Source of the DNA: Protula sp. h YS-2021
Lineage: Eukaryota; Annelida; Polychaeta; Sabellida; Serpulidae
Reading direction: 5' to 3'
Assembly (NCBI GenBank): GCA_949752745.1
Contig: OX457031.1
Span: 46,271,257 to 46,335,256 of the forward strand
Length of the DNA: 64,000 bases
The notes under the pieces: model-generated
Databases searched by the model: none
The model's input: only the letters and a program-made list of their open reading frames with translations
Told to the model about the DNA's origin: nothing
Part shown: positions 23,601 through 35,939 of the stretch, piece after piece
Numbering within the stretch: position 1 is the stretch's first letter
Layout of the letters: each line of letters starts with the position of its first letter
Program-made: the position numbers and the translations under genes

Positions 23601-26375
23601 TCGGTTTCGGTTTCAGTTTTCTCAGTTTCAGAGCGCTGTTTTGGACTTATATTCACTTACAACAGAAAATTATGTTTTAAATGATTGATAAGAAATGACA
23701 AATGACAAATAGAAGGCAATTAACGTCAAATTTCAGAAAACTCGAAATTGTGAAATTGCACATTGCGAAACAGAAGAAAGAATCAAATCAAATCCAGAAT
23801 ATCAATTCTGGAAAGAACCTAAGCACATTCAATCAAAGTACCTTAGTTTCGGGAGGAATAAATGCATTTTTTTTTTACCTGTAAGACGGCGTCGACGTAG
23901 GGCGAGTGCTGAGACATGATGTCCTTGATGTCGAACTTGACGGTGGCCATGAGCTGTAGCATATTCTCCGTGCGAACACAGCGCGCCGCCACCGTGTGGT
24001 AGACTGGTCCCCGCAACTCACGCGCCGTGCTTATCGTCTGCAACAAACCCGCCTTCCTTTATGCTCTCTTTATTTATTATAATTATTTTTTTTTTCTGTT
24101 TAGAAGCCACGCCACCATTTCTATACACAATATATTTAACTAATAGATCTAGAAAGCATAAACAGACCACACTTAGGCTGCTTCCACAGCACGTTTTGAC
24201 GTGACCACAGGAGAATTAGCCTCGGACATTTTAATTCATTTTATTTAACTGATAATTAAATTTAATTGCTATGTCCTCGACCACACAGTCTCCTTTAAGG
24301 ACACACTGCGTCTTGATTTGGGACCAAGCACGTACTTGAGAGTAGAACTGCTGCAGGAACGCTTTCTTCGAGCTCGGTATCACTGCTTCCAAATGCTGGT
24401 GCAAAAATTCAAACTGCTGCGACAGAAAGACGAGCGATTCGGTGGCGACGACACGTTCGGCTAATCCATGCAGTCCCTCGCGACCTGACACCACAGGGAT
24501 TTCATTTATACAATTAAGCTCACTGTTCTTTGGGACTGACGTGAAATATTACAACGAACAAAGACCAATATGTTCCACAGAATGTAGGTTATAAAATGAA
24601 AATTATGGGAAGCAAAATACAAGATGAGGCTAATTACAAAACGGTACCGCAAAAATCCGTTTAATGTTAAATGATACTTAAGTAAAAATGTCGGCCAAGT
24701 AATCCTCTAAACAAAGGCAATTTCAATTTTACCTGTTAAATTAACCATTGGGGACAGATGTGGTTTCAGCACTTTATCTGCAGTGGCTATGGGCGATAAT
24801 TGGCCCTGTTCTATCAGTTCTTCTGCATCATCGTCCACAATAAGATTCTCGTGGATTCGCTTTAAGGTGCCGCGCAATTTGCTGCTCAACAGTGCCATGT
24901 ACGCGTCATCCTGCACCAACATGGAAGTCACATCAAGGTCACAAATTTATTTTTCCTATTTAAAATTCTGCTTCCCGTTTAAAATTCAAATCACACGATA
25001 CAATATATTACACTTCCATCACAAGAAACGCACTCATTGAATGCTTGGCGCCTCAATAAAACAATTGTTTTTTTTTTTTTCACCTACATCTTCGTTCACT
25101 TATAATAGTTAGTTTTACCTCCATTTCCGCGGCGATAAAGAACCTGTACACCTGAAAGGAAAATACAAACTATGTGAACACTTCCACTCAACAGCATTAT
25201 TAATAATCTATACGTCTTAATTCTGATGTTTCACAGGTTTACATGAAAACTGTTTTGTAACTATATCACTTTTTATCTCCATATATATTGATTATTGTTT
25301 ATATTAAATGAATAAAGTTCAAGGAAATATAAAAGCAAAAGCCCCAATATAGATGTAATTGTAATAGATGCACTGACAGCATTCTATACATTGTATGTAT
25401 TTATTGTATGTGTTGTATATATTGATGTACGTATGCATTTTACATATTAATCGCCAAAATCTCGCTTTACTTTAATTGTGTTAAGCATTTTGCAATTATG
25501 CTTTGTGGGTACAAAATATTTTCTTGTTCTTTAGCGTTAACTGTGAAATTACAAACACATACCGTATATAAATAATAATCAAACAGCTGGGACATACAAA
25601 TCGTGACGTCGAAGGCAATAGGTTTTAAAACTGTCATCATTTGAAGATATTTTCCTGTTAAAAAATAACCAAGGATTAGATTCAATATAACACGAGCATT
25701 CTGAGTTAATAAGGGAAAGCATACACAAGCATCACATACAGGTTATTTGATGGAGTGAAGCAGGGCTCGAAGCTTCGAGTAAACCCTACTACCACTGCCA
25801 TTTTGTTCTACAATTCAAAGTAGGGCTCACAATGTCCGTAAAAATAGATTTCCGTGAATTTCTTGCACACAGTATTCTACTGCAGGTCCGATCATTACAA
25901 AACAAATTACGTCACGCGGTTTTAAGACAACAGTTCTAAATTCCAAAACAATTGCCATTCTTTTCAAAGAACTAAAACTACTTTAGTTGTAATTTTGTAA
26001 AAAAGAAATGGCTTTCTCATTACTCAGTGCCCGTAGAGCCATAAACGCATCGTGAGATAGTCTCGACCCGTGAGTACTCAGGTCGTCATTTGAAGCTAAG
26101 CTTGGAATTAGAACATCTCAGTCTTCAGATGGAAGAGCCGGTTAACAGTTGTCTTAAAAATGATATAACGCAGCGGTCAAAGGAACTTCGACACTTAATC
26201 TGTTTTTTTTTTTTTTATTATAATAAACAAGTTAACGGTCTTAACGGTGCAGTATAACGATCCACACGGCAGATATACTGGTTGTAAAGTAAGACGTGGA
26301 AGTGTAGGCTTACCGAAGAGTCGGCACACATTTATTGTGGTATTGGTTACTATGGAAACGGAGCGATCTCGGCTT
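20628..26375 (-). CDS. VPS50: VPS50 C-terminal exon block (syndetin C domain)
   Basis: Ten exons encode the conserved C-terminal domain (DUF2451/syndetin C): [26 protein letters not shown], a 33-bp exon (25119-25151, [11 protein letters not shown]), [94 protein letters not shown] and the end [15 protein letters not shown]...RTRRP with TAA at 20628-20630. Phases match at every junction. The 26314-26375 exon has a tandem acceptor (AGAAG), so its first codon is ambiguous by three bases. Confidence 0.94.
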
Positions 26376-29300
26376 CTCACGCGATGATATGTGGGTGTTC
26401 TGCAAATAATCGAAAACCCTTTTCATCTTACGTTTCTTTCATGAAACCATAGTTTCTTTTCATAGTGACTTTTTTCTAGGGTTAGTTTATTATTTCATCG
26501 CACAGCTTACATTCGCTTTCCTTTCTTTCATTCTCCAGCCACAAATGTTTGATGCACTGACAGTCTTATCCGCATAATGAGGAAAAGCTTACTCACTTTC
26601 GTACTGGCGATTCGCCCGTCTGCTCGTCGACGTAATCTTGCTTTAATTCGTCAGCTATGTCGTCGTCGGAATCGCTTTCTTGGCTCAGTGTCCTCCGCGA
26701 ATGCTCAGCCTAATACACGCCGGAGCAAGCAGAAGGGGGATATTGTTGATTGTCCCACCACAATTACCAAAATGAAATCGAAGCAATGGGTTGTTACGCC
26801 TCATATTACTACACACTTTTCACCCTTGCCACCGTCCTCGATATACCCTAGCTTTGAGCTTAGGAAAAGAAATTTGGCAAACTAATGAAGGCCAACGTTA
26901 ACTGGGAAAATCTAGAATATTGTTGACCTTGACCTGTGGGGTAAAGGTCTAATTTCCAACAAATATGCATTTTAAGAAAATCGATTTATCTCAAACAGTA
27001 CGACAGAGTAATTAAGAGTCATTTTTGAACTTCATCCCCAAAACTGAGGCACGCATTAACGAAAGTCGATCAAATATACAATTGTCAAAGGTACAAGGTT
27101 TTATATGAGAATACATTTTGCCACGAAAATGAAAGTATAGTAGTGTGAAATTGGTGAAGCACAGCAACTTATCGCGATGTGAGTGGTGGTGGGGTAAGTG
27201 GTCTTTCACTGTGATTTAAATTTTTTGTGTTTATTTTTGTACCTTTCTCGAGAACTGATTTCAAGGTACATTTGTAGTAATTATTGTAAATATAACGTTA
27301 AGCTTTTATATTCTAAATTTAACCCTCAAACCTAGATGCTTACACTTGTGTCAAACAAATCTTCCGTTTGATCTTCTTCTGCCTGCAAATCGAACGGCGT
27401 GCCCTCTCGTGAATATTTTTGGAAATACCCAACGGGAGATTTCGCACTGGTGACTTCGCTCCCATTGTCGCCGCTATCCTGAATAGACCCGGTTCTCATA
27501 AATTTGAATTCCTGTAGAAAAAAATAATGACAGGTACGAAAACATCGTCGATAAATCTGGATGCTTACAGAGTAGGAGAACTGAAAACTTGCCATACAGC
27601 AAAGAGCACGACCAGCTCTATAGCTTTTCTCTAACTTATGATTTGGCGATAAATTACTAAAAAATAAAATGAGAAGTTACGCCACGCTTCTGATTCTGTC
27701 AAGCTTCCACTAGTCGTGTATTTCATACACGTCCCGTACCTGAAGCATAAGAACGCTGAAATTGGACTTGACAGGGCACAGCTCCCAAGCTTCACTTTCT
27801 AAAAATATCCTCAACTCGTCGAGTCTGGCGCGGTGGTAGTTTCTGAAGTAAGCCAGGCTTTGTTTACGCACTGACTCCTGCAAGCCTTCTGATTGGCTGC
27901 CGCAAAACTCCTCTCCAACTCTCATAAGTCTAGAAATCCACAGCACGAAAACGAAAGTGAAACTCAGAAAGAAGCAACAACAGAATATCGGTGTAACACA
28001 CTTTAAATAGAATATTTATGGATGAGTTCTGGATGAACTAGTCAAAAACTTAACGGCCATCCCAGAGTAAACGTCATCACACAAAGCTATTATTAAGGAA
28101 CACAAAACAATAACACCAAAAACTTCTATCTAGCTTATTCAAATGCCGTCAACTTTGTTTTACTTAAATAACATTAACTTTCGCAAAAGACCTAATTGTT
28201 TTTATGTAGGTCATAAAAAGGTCAGCTCTAACTGGGTTAGGTGTAAAACAAGGTTTATACCTGTTTATAATGTCCAGAACTTGTATGAATTGATCGTACT
28301 GGAAATGACTCAGATCTGTACTTAAGATGTAGACTTTGACTTTGGCCTGGACGTCTCCCCAGACGCGCACCAACCCATGCTCTAACTTCTGCCGTATATA
28401 CTGGCGATTCAACGAAGCTTCTTGATTTTGAGGTTCCGTGTCTGTCAATAAAAACAGAACGTTATGACTGAAATGATTTTCCAAACTGTTTTCTTATTAA
28501 TATCTTAGTAATATTAATGTTATTTGAGAAAGAATAAACCCACAGCAACTCTTGTGTTGCGTTTTTAAGTCTAGCTATTTTTTTAACAGATTGCTTTAAA
28601 TTGTTTTTAAAATCCACTCATATATCATTTTAATTACTTTTCGATGAAAATTTCTGCACTGAATTTGTTGCACCAAGAAAAAAAAAGAAAAAGAAAAAAA
28701 AATAAAACCCCTAGAAACACGCTGCTATGAGGGATTAACAAAGTCGTGCCATTTTCGGGCCGTTCTAGGTCCAGGTTGTGTTCGTGCCACTGCATGGTGC
28801 TGTAGTAGCTCGTCATGACGCCCCATAGAGCCTTGCACAGGTCCACCAGGCACGCCGTGAACACCTCGCCCGATATGAACTACAACACCAACACCCGCTT
28901 TTTTTCCCCTTTTTACTCCAATTTAACGGCTTTTATAACTCCTTGTTTAGAATCGAAAGCAAACTCGACACATTACTTTCTCTTACACCTTATATCCGAA
29001 AACCAAAATAAACCATTGTTTTTAATGGTATTGTCCTGTTGGCCATACAGATAGTTTAGAACGACTGTGTGTGGCATTCAAAGACTAAATGCCCCTCGGA
29101 AATACGCCAGTTCCTTTGAACCATACATGTGTCGGGCGATTTTTACACTTTGTTTTCCTCAGATTTAAACTAATGAGTACTGAGTAAGGTTTGTAAGGAA
29201 CAAAGTCTTCACAAATTTCAGAGACGTTTTCATCATCACAGGAAAACAAATATTATTTAGCGCCGTCAAACAATACTCGAGCATCAGTAACACAGCAAAT

Positions 29301-32300
29301 ACGCCTGGAACTGCAATTACTCTAAAGAAACATGTCATTTGAATTCGTCCTTGGACAAACTGAGCACGCTTTCTCCTGATAATCTAGTCCTGATTTAAGT
29401 ACACAGAACAGCCGCTTTACGACTTCAACACGTCATCAGTCTTGACTCGGGGAAAATCAACTTAATGAAAAGAGTTCCGAGAAAGCGCGCAAAAATGGAT
29501 GCAAAACTAACAACTTACCCCACACAAATCGGTGTAGTTTTTCTTTTGGAAGTTGCTTTCACCGTCGCCTTTTATAAGTTCCACATAGCCCAGGACGATC
29601 TGAAAGGCTGTGTTGTGTATGGCACTGGTGAAATGCATGTGCAATTGGTCCATGGCAGTCTGTCACAACAAACAGAACGACACAGTGTTTTATTATTATC
29701 ATTAACATTATTATTATTAGATATCACTGTTTTAACAATATGCCGTAGCACAGCGGTACAATACAGTGAAGTATGAACAGCTACGCACAGAACATTAAGG
29801 AATATTGGTGACCAATAAGTATTAGGAGCCAGGATGCGGATTAAAACTATTGACCACCTGTCACTTCTCAGATTTTGATACTAAATTCCTGTTTTTATTT
29901 GTAAAACAATGTTCTTTATATCTCCCATGAGTTCCTTACCACCGAACCTTGGCCGTCCCTGAATTTTTTAAAGTACAATATATTACCTGTGTTTTGGATA
30001 GGAGTCTGTAGCCGGCTTGCACTCTGGCGTAATGTTGTTCATCAAATCCAAGGCACGTTTTGCTTAAAGCCACATCCAGAGATTCTTCAATCAGCTCCAG
30101 TGTGTCTTGTAGCTTTGTGCTCAATTCACTGGAAAATATAACCAACTTGTTCCAGCGAGAGTGGCGATATCTGTACATTCGCAGATACTGACTTATTCCC
30201 CAGTCAACATGAAGTATTACCGATCAGTAAGAAAATGTTGACCTTCCCTTCAAAAATGGGGTTCGTAATCGGCGACGAAAAACGGTCACCAACCGAAACT
30301 GTCGTGCCTCGAAACCGGTACATCGGGTATTTCGGTTAGTTGAGTGGCACATAATATGTGTGACGCAAAGAAGGTTTCACTTGTAGTTTGCTAAGATTCC
30401 TTTAAGGGTTACGGAACTGTCCGTTTACTGTGTGTATCACCTAAATATACATAATTTGAGTGCAACAGAAGTAACTGATATGCCAATCTGTTACCGCAAG
30501 CGGCTGCCAGATGCAAATTGTAGGTTTCAGTTACGGCAGGGAAGGTCCCGAAACTAGGAATCGGGAAAGTGTGGAGAGATGAGGAAACTATACAAGTCGT
30601 TCCAGGCAGTGTGGCGGGAATGTTGCCGCATTTTCCCCACCCAAGACTCCCTTTCAATACCAGTCTGTACTTGCTTGACCAGACCAATTTAGCCCCCGCC
30701 CAACCCGAACCCCACTCCCATACAGCGATCAGAAACTGCTTGATGCCCAACATAGATACTTCCTGAAAAATCTTATAAATTAGGTATACCATTTCTGGAT
30801 TCAAGTTTTCGTTCTTAAGAGCACATGTCATTGCAAGAATCTCTGTGTGTGTGTGGGGGGGGGGGGGGGAGGGGGATTGTCTCCTTGCCAATAAGTTGTA
30901 CAATTTTTGAGCGGGGCCGGAAAAAACCCACACACATGTCACCGACCGACAAAAAATCCTCGGTAACCAAAACCGAAGTCTTTTCCAAGACCGCGAGCCC
31001 TACTCAAAAACAACCTCAATCAGATGCACTCTTCACTTTTTCACCACTGTCGCCTTTTGAATCAAGTACGAAAACGCGACTTGATTCTATTTATAACAAA
31101 ATAACCCTTCAATGAGAACGTTGTAGAAATAACACCACAGTGTTTACATACCTGATGCAGTTATAATGTTTGAGCGTGGATGCCACCTTTTGGCACTCTA
31201 AGCACAGCTGTATAGCCCCCGGGTAATCCTCCTCCTCTAACATCTCACGCAGCCGTACGTCGGTTCGTTGCTGGAGGACAAAAAACTGATGTCGCAAATC
31301 GCATACTTACACCACGCACATAACACGTTTGTTCAATCTGGTGAACTAAGGTATTTTTTTCAACTGAAAATGACGCTTTCGCAATCATCTATAAAGCGAA
31401 TCTTTAAACGTTTACCTTTTATCTTAACGACAATAGATGCAAAGTAATAGCGATGAACAAATGTGAAAATTAAAAAATAGTTTGTCACTCAATGTCCTAT
31501 AATCATACCAGAGTTTTGATGGTAGATAAAGCTTTGAGCAGGCCTATTAATTGCTGACGTTTTCTGTAATTTGACAAGAGCCCAAGGCCTGCCTCGGTGA
31601 AGCTTTCCCGAGCCTCTCCTAGCTTTCTGCACACATAAAGTAAGGCTGTTACTGCACATCGCAACAGGGAACTAACGGAAGGACCCCCCCCTCCCGACCC
31701 CTCTCTCTCTCTCTGCGTTCTCTACCCGTCTCTCACTCTCTCTTGCCCTCTCTGTTTCTCGGTCTCTCTCTCTCTTTGTCTGCGTTCTCTCTCCGTCTCT
31801 CTCTCTCTCTCACCCTCCCTATCTGTCTGTCTCTCTCACACTTTTTTCACTGCATATTAGTACACCACAATCCTCGCATAAACATCATAAACAAGACGAG
31901 TTCTAACTTATTCTGACCCCTGCTTATATTCCAAATACGGATCAGGTTACATATTTACACATTTGTGTTATCAAATTTCAACCCGTTTACTTCAGATCCC
32001 GTCTTTATTGACTTCGAAGTTTAGAGCACTTTCCGCAATGACACGTACATCCTTGTCTAGAACAGAGCTATGTGTGACTAAAGTAAAATGGGTCAGTGAA
32101 GGATATCTTTACTCACAGAAAAGGGCAAGTGAGTTCATTATGGAGTTCCTTAATTCGTGGACAAGACACATTGAGTAAATGGGACATTTTCTAAACCTAG
32201 AAATCTGCTTTGTTTCATGAGATCACTCGCAGAAACATCCACCCTCACATCCTGTACGCTGTGAGGACACCGTTAACCAGAAGCCAGCGCGTATTACCTC

Positions 32301-35300
32301 CTGCCGTTGGCACACACAACAAGGGCCTGCTGCAGGCTCCGCTGTAGGTCCATCACTCGCTCGAGTTCCGTGGCGTAGGCAGGGTGATTCTCCAGCACCG
32401 TCTCCGACACCTTCCGCGACACCTTCGCCACACAAAGTCATCAACATGCTACGTCGCGTGTCCAGCAATAAGACTAACAATTTTTTTCAAAACATATCAT
32501 CATCATCATCATCATCATCATGGTTTCGCTTGTATAGCGCTCATTTAGCCTTGCCACTGAGCGCACATCGGTTACGAAATATATCCATTTTTATCCATTT
32601 TATCGTAATTTTTCTTTGTCTGCAAGTGCTTTTTTTCAACCAACTTTTTGTTGTATTTTTTACCATTAATTTCTATGTTGCTTAGTTCTGTTTCTTTCTT
32701 CATTAGTCGCAAGAACAAACTTTTACAAGTGGCAACTCATCCATCGATGACTCCACGAAATACTTCTATGATGAATCGCCTTTCTTTGTTATTCACTGGG
32801 TCTTACATGGAAAAATCATACCGTAAAAAGAATACCAGGAACGGGAGTTCGTAAGACATGTATATCACTTACAGCCTGTAGCTGGCGCTTCAGTTTCTTT
32901 CTTTCTTTGTCTATGTCTGGTAGCTGCGCATGCTCCACTATTTTCTACAAGAGAAAAATGAAGTTGTACCAAAAATAACCAAGAAGGATCACTCCCATTG
33001 GCAGTTGTTTTAATTCATATTTGATAGCACTCTGTTGGAGGTTAGGTTTTATTTACATATTCGTTGATCTGTACATGCCGATACACATTTCTTCTTTTAA
33101 TTTTTGGGGTGCACAGACTCACTTCACTTGTTTGTGATCGCCTATAACGTTTATCGATCAGTAACCACGCCCATAAAGTTAAGCATGTTTAGAATCATTT
33201 AAGAAGGGGTGGGGCACAGTGAGAAATACGGAAATATATCGAAAGACAAACAATACTATTGTTCACATAGACAAGACAGATCAAGTACAAAATATGACAA
33301 AAACATTGTTTTGAAAAAGCAGCATACCTCGAGCTCGTACTGACTGGAGTCAAAAGACGTATTTTGATAATAATGGTCATCAATGCCTTCTAGAACCTCG
33401 GCCTCTTTAGTCGGATCGCTGTCGCCCTCTGCGAGGTGCTCCTGAATTTAAGAAAATCTAACACCACATTATTCAAAATTGAAATTCTGCAGCAAATAAG
33501 AAATTGCATTTTTTTATGAATGCTTTTCCGGAATAGACCACCAAGAAGTCGAATACCGTAGAATTCGATTTCTCTTTAAACACTGAATGAAAAACAGTTA
33601 ATACTGTAAAATTCTAATCTTTCGGCAAGCGAAAAATAACAAGTAAGTATTTGTGAAACACAAGCAGGCCCCAACCGCCCCCCCCCCCCCCCCAAATTCA
33701 TAGGGGTATAAAGCGATGACGGACAGACAGACGGACGCCCCAAACCTATAGGCCCCAATCCGAAGGGTTGGGGCCTAACAAGCCATCGTCGAAGGCGCAG
33801 ATCCCAACCGGACATAACAAGTCGCCAGTTTGGCAATTTCTGGCCGGTTTGAAAAATAACACGATGTTGCACAACTTCAATATATATATATTTTCACTGT
33901 GCAAGGTAGCATATGCCTAGGATTAATAGTTTCAGAGAACTTGCGTGGAAAGCACCTAAGTCTTACATTGCAGTTATCTCAAGAGATCACAATTTTTTAC
34001 AAGTCGCCATTTTGGTAATTTTTGGCCGATTTGAAAAATAACACGACGTTGCACAACTGCAATATATATATTTTCACTGTGCAAGGTAGCATCTGCCTAG
34101 GATTAATAGTTCCGGAGATCTCGCATGGAAAGCACCTAAGTCTTATATTGCAGTTATCTCAAGAGATCACAATTTTTTACAAGTCGCCATTTTGGCAATT
34201 TTTGGCCTATTTGAAAAATAACACAACGTTGCATAACTTGAATATATATATATTCACTGTGCAAGGTTGCATATGCCTAGGGCAAATAGTTTCGGAGAAC
34301 TTGCGTGGAAGAAAACAGTATCCAAAGTGTGACATACGGACAGACAGACGGACGGACAGAGGGCAATCCTATAGACCCCCCGGGGTAGCCCGGTTGGGGT
34401 CTAAAAAGTGTTTGAAAATTTAATTCAAATTCGGTTGTTGTTTAAAATGTTGGTACTCCAGTGTTGGACAGTCTACGGATATTTGAATTTTAAAAAATTT
34501 ATGGTATTTAGGGTCTGAAAAAGTGTTAAAAAAATTAATTCAAATTCGGTTGTTGTTTAAAATGTTGGTACCATAGTGTTGTACAGTCTAACGATATTTC
34601 AATTTTTAAAAATTTATGGTATTTTTTATTTCCAAAGCAAGAAAATTAATCGTTTATATTGTTCACAGCTTCAGGGAAGTTTCTGAGATTTTGCGACTGG
34701 GGGTCATTTCTGAAGTCTTGGGGGCATAAAATGAACTTATCAAAAGACACAAATTAGCTCGATTTTGCAACATATTTTCTTCCCACACGATAAACACAGT
34801 TGATTGCTTAACTAGATCAACAATTTTTGATAAAAAAGTACACATGTTTTTGAACCGTTCTTAAAATATCACTGGAGACCGATAACGTTTCTACTGCTTT
34901 AGTCCAGACATAGTTATTTCCTGAAAATAATCCTTTACTTTACAAAAAGTAAAGCCAAAATGATCCCTGCGACTTAATTAATGAAATAATAAAACAGTTA
35001 CAGTGTACTTGTTTGTTTCAAGTTTCTTATTTTAAACAATACAGCGTTATCTCTATTTATATATCCTATTAGGCTCTTATTTTTTCTTGCGCAAATCTTC
35101 CGCACAACCGACCTTCAGTGATTATTCTGTTCTTGAATTTTTAAATAGTTATCCGCGAAGAACTGAACAGCAGTTTATTACCATTCATTACAGCATGAGT
35201 TTGATTTACGATAACAATAATAAGAATTATTATAATTTGCTTATTTCATTACCTTAGTCACTACCTTGAACGTGACATGCACTTGATATTAATCCAAAAC

Positions 35301-35543
35301 GAAATGCAAGCATCTCGATAGTCTTTATACCACGCTTATAGACTTCTAAATGGCTTTCCCCCATGATCGGATAAACAGTTACTGTCACTTTTCATGGCAC
35401 ATTATTAACTTTAAACGATTCAACACTGTGCTGTTCAAACAATCAACTGCAAAGGCAAATCTTACTTTAAATTTAGCTACAGCTGGGCTCTCAACAAGCA
35501 ATGCGGGAAGCGATTCTTCTTCTGGACTCTTCACAGTCGAATC
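20628..35543 (-). CDS. VPS50: VPS50 (syndetin), EARP tethering subunit; first coding exon missing
   Basis: VPS50 replaces VPS54 in the EARP tethering complex (VPS51/52/53) that recycles endosomal cargo to the plasma membrane. Twenty-three exons match animal VPS50 end to end, in order: 35466-35543, 33328-33441, 32873-32944, 32298-32422, 31509-31626, 31152-31270, 29987-30128, 29519-29659, ~28755-28879, 28261-28441, 27740-27929, 27344-27511, 26597-26709, 26314-26375, 25563-25654, 25119-25151, 24733-24910, 24336-24484, 23879-24037, 23404-23525, 23109-23207, 21708-21798, 20628-20744. All junctions are GT..AG and keep phase except the unresolved donor near 28755. About 935 residues are recovered, close to the ~964 of the human protein, so only a short N-terminal exon should be missing. 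Landmarks include [48 protein letters not shown] and [13 protein letters not shown]. Confidence 0.95.
22126..22325. repeat. 30-bp minisatellite, about 7 units, in VPS50 last-but-one intron
   Basis: Contiguous copies of a 30-bp unit, consensus GAAGCCCTGAACCGTAAACGTCATTCTGCC, vary at a few positions. The landmark TGAACCGTAAACGT repeats every 30 bases. Units abut with no unique spacers. It lies in the intron between 21798 and 23109. Confidence 0.9.
26597..30128 (-). CDS. VPS50: VPS50 central exon block
   Basis: Exons from 30128 down to 26597 encode [20 protein letters not shown], the [19 protein letters not shown] junction, a [11 protein letters not shown] region, [60 protein letters not shown] and the acidic segment [23 protein letters not shown] split over later exons. 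The acidic, serine-rich stretch matches the unstructured linker between the two conserved halves of the human protein. The donor after about 28755 could not be fixed: in-frame sequence runs past 28740 into a poly-T tract and no GT gives the phase the next exon needs. Confidence 0.9.
31152..35543 (-). CDS. VPS50: VPS50 N-terminal exon block (coiled-coil / Vps54_N-like)
   Basis: Six exons encode the N-terminal third. The first found exon carries [17 protein letters not shown]. Then come [19 protein letters not shown], a charged helical stretch [20 protein letters not shown] (joined across an intron), [16 protein letters not shown], and [20 protein letters not shown]. These correspond to the coiled-coil region that family members use to bind the other EARP/GARP subunits. 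The exon at 31152-31270 is the best conserved. Introns contain a (TC)n tract and an (ATC)n-linked repeat. The exon at 32298-32422 has a poor polypyrimidine tract but keeps phase. Confidence 0.93.
31696..31845. repeat. (TC)n-rich microsatellite in VPS50 intron
   Basis: An interrupted CT/TCTC tract of about 150 bp, preceded by a C-rich run, lies between exons 31509-31626 and 32298-32422. On the minus (sense) strand it is a purine GA tract. Confidence 0.85.
32496..32580. repeat. (ATC)n adjoining a GCGCT hairpin repeat
   Basis: About eight CAT/ATC triplets are followed directly by TTGTATAGCGCTCATTTAGCC and CACTGAGCGCAC, where AGCGCTCATT and the ACTGAGCGC copy can pair. This tail-plus-microsatellite arrangement resembles short interspersed repeats common in marine invertebrates. 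The family assignment is inference. It is intronic in VPS50. Confidence 0.45.
33660..34402. repeat. ~183-bp tandem units with TAGRCCCC hairpin ends
   Basis: Three diverged units start near 33820, 34005 and 34185 with CATTTTGGCAATTTTTGGCC, continue GATTTGAAAAATAACACGACGTTGCACAACT, a short ATATAT tract, TTTTCACTGTGCAAGGTAGCAT and GCCTAGGATTAATAGTTTCGGAGA. The left side has TAGGCCCCAATCC...GGTTGGGGCCTA (33750-33778). The right end has TAGACCCCCC...GGTTGGGGTCTA after CGGACAGACAGACGGACGG. A poly-C run of about 16 is at 33678-33693. It is in the VPS50 intron upstream of 33441. Confidence 0.8.
34405..34632. repeat. Tandem duplication of ~114 bp
   Basis: Two adjacent copies run AAGTGTTTGAAAATTTAATTCAAATTCGGTTGTTG... 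to ...AAATTTATGGTATTT; the second starts near 34518. They differ at only a few bases, so this is a fairly recent local duplication next to the hairpin-ended repeat. Confidence 0.85.
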
Positions 35544-35939
35544 CTGCAAAATCAATCATTACTCGAGAGTAATGTATGGACTTAGGGGTGGAATAAATGT
35601 GCCCAATGGGACTAAAGCTGGATCATGATAGAGGCCCCAATAAGTAATTTTCAGAAGCGGCCTAATCTTTTGACCACTCCTATTATATCTGAAACCAACG
35701 CTAAAGGAGAACTAATTTGAAAACTGGATGCTTAAACCTTGACATAAGATGCCGTTGTTTCGGCAAATTTTAGCAGGTTGTCAAGAAAGTGTTTAGAGAC
35801 GGCGGACGTTCCTACCACTTTGAGTAGGTAGGGAACCGATACAAAGTGAAATGAAGGGAGTTTAGTTAGCCCCAAGAAGCGGTTCACAGCTGCTCAATGC
35901 TTCAATTCCTTGCATTGAAACGACTATCCAAATCAAATT

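Noticed and set aside
30409..30942. 177-codon minus-strand open frame
   Set aside because: It lies in a VPS50 intron, includes a poly-G/C run translated as proline or glycine, and has no family motif. Length alone is weak in this context.
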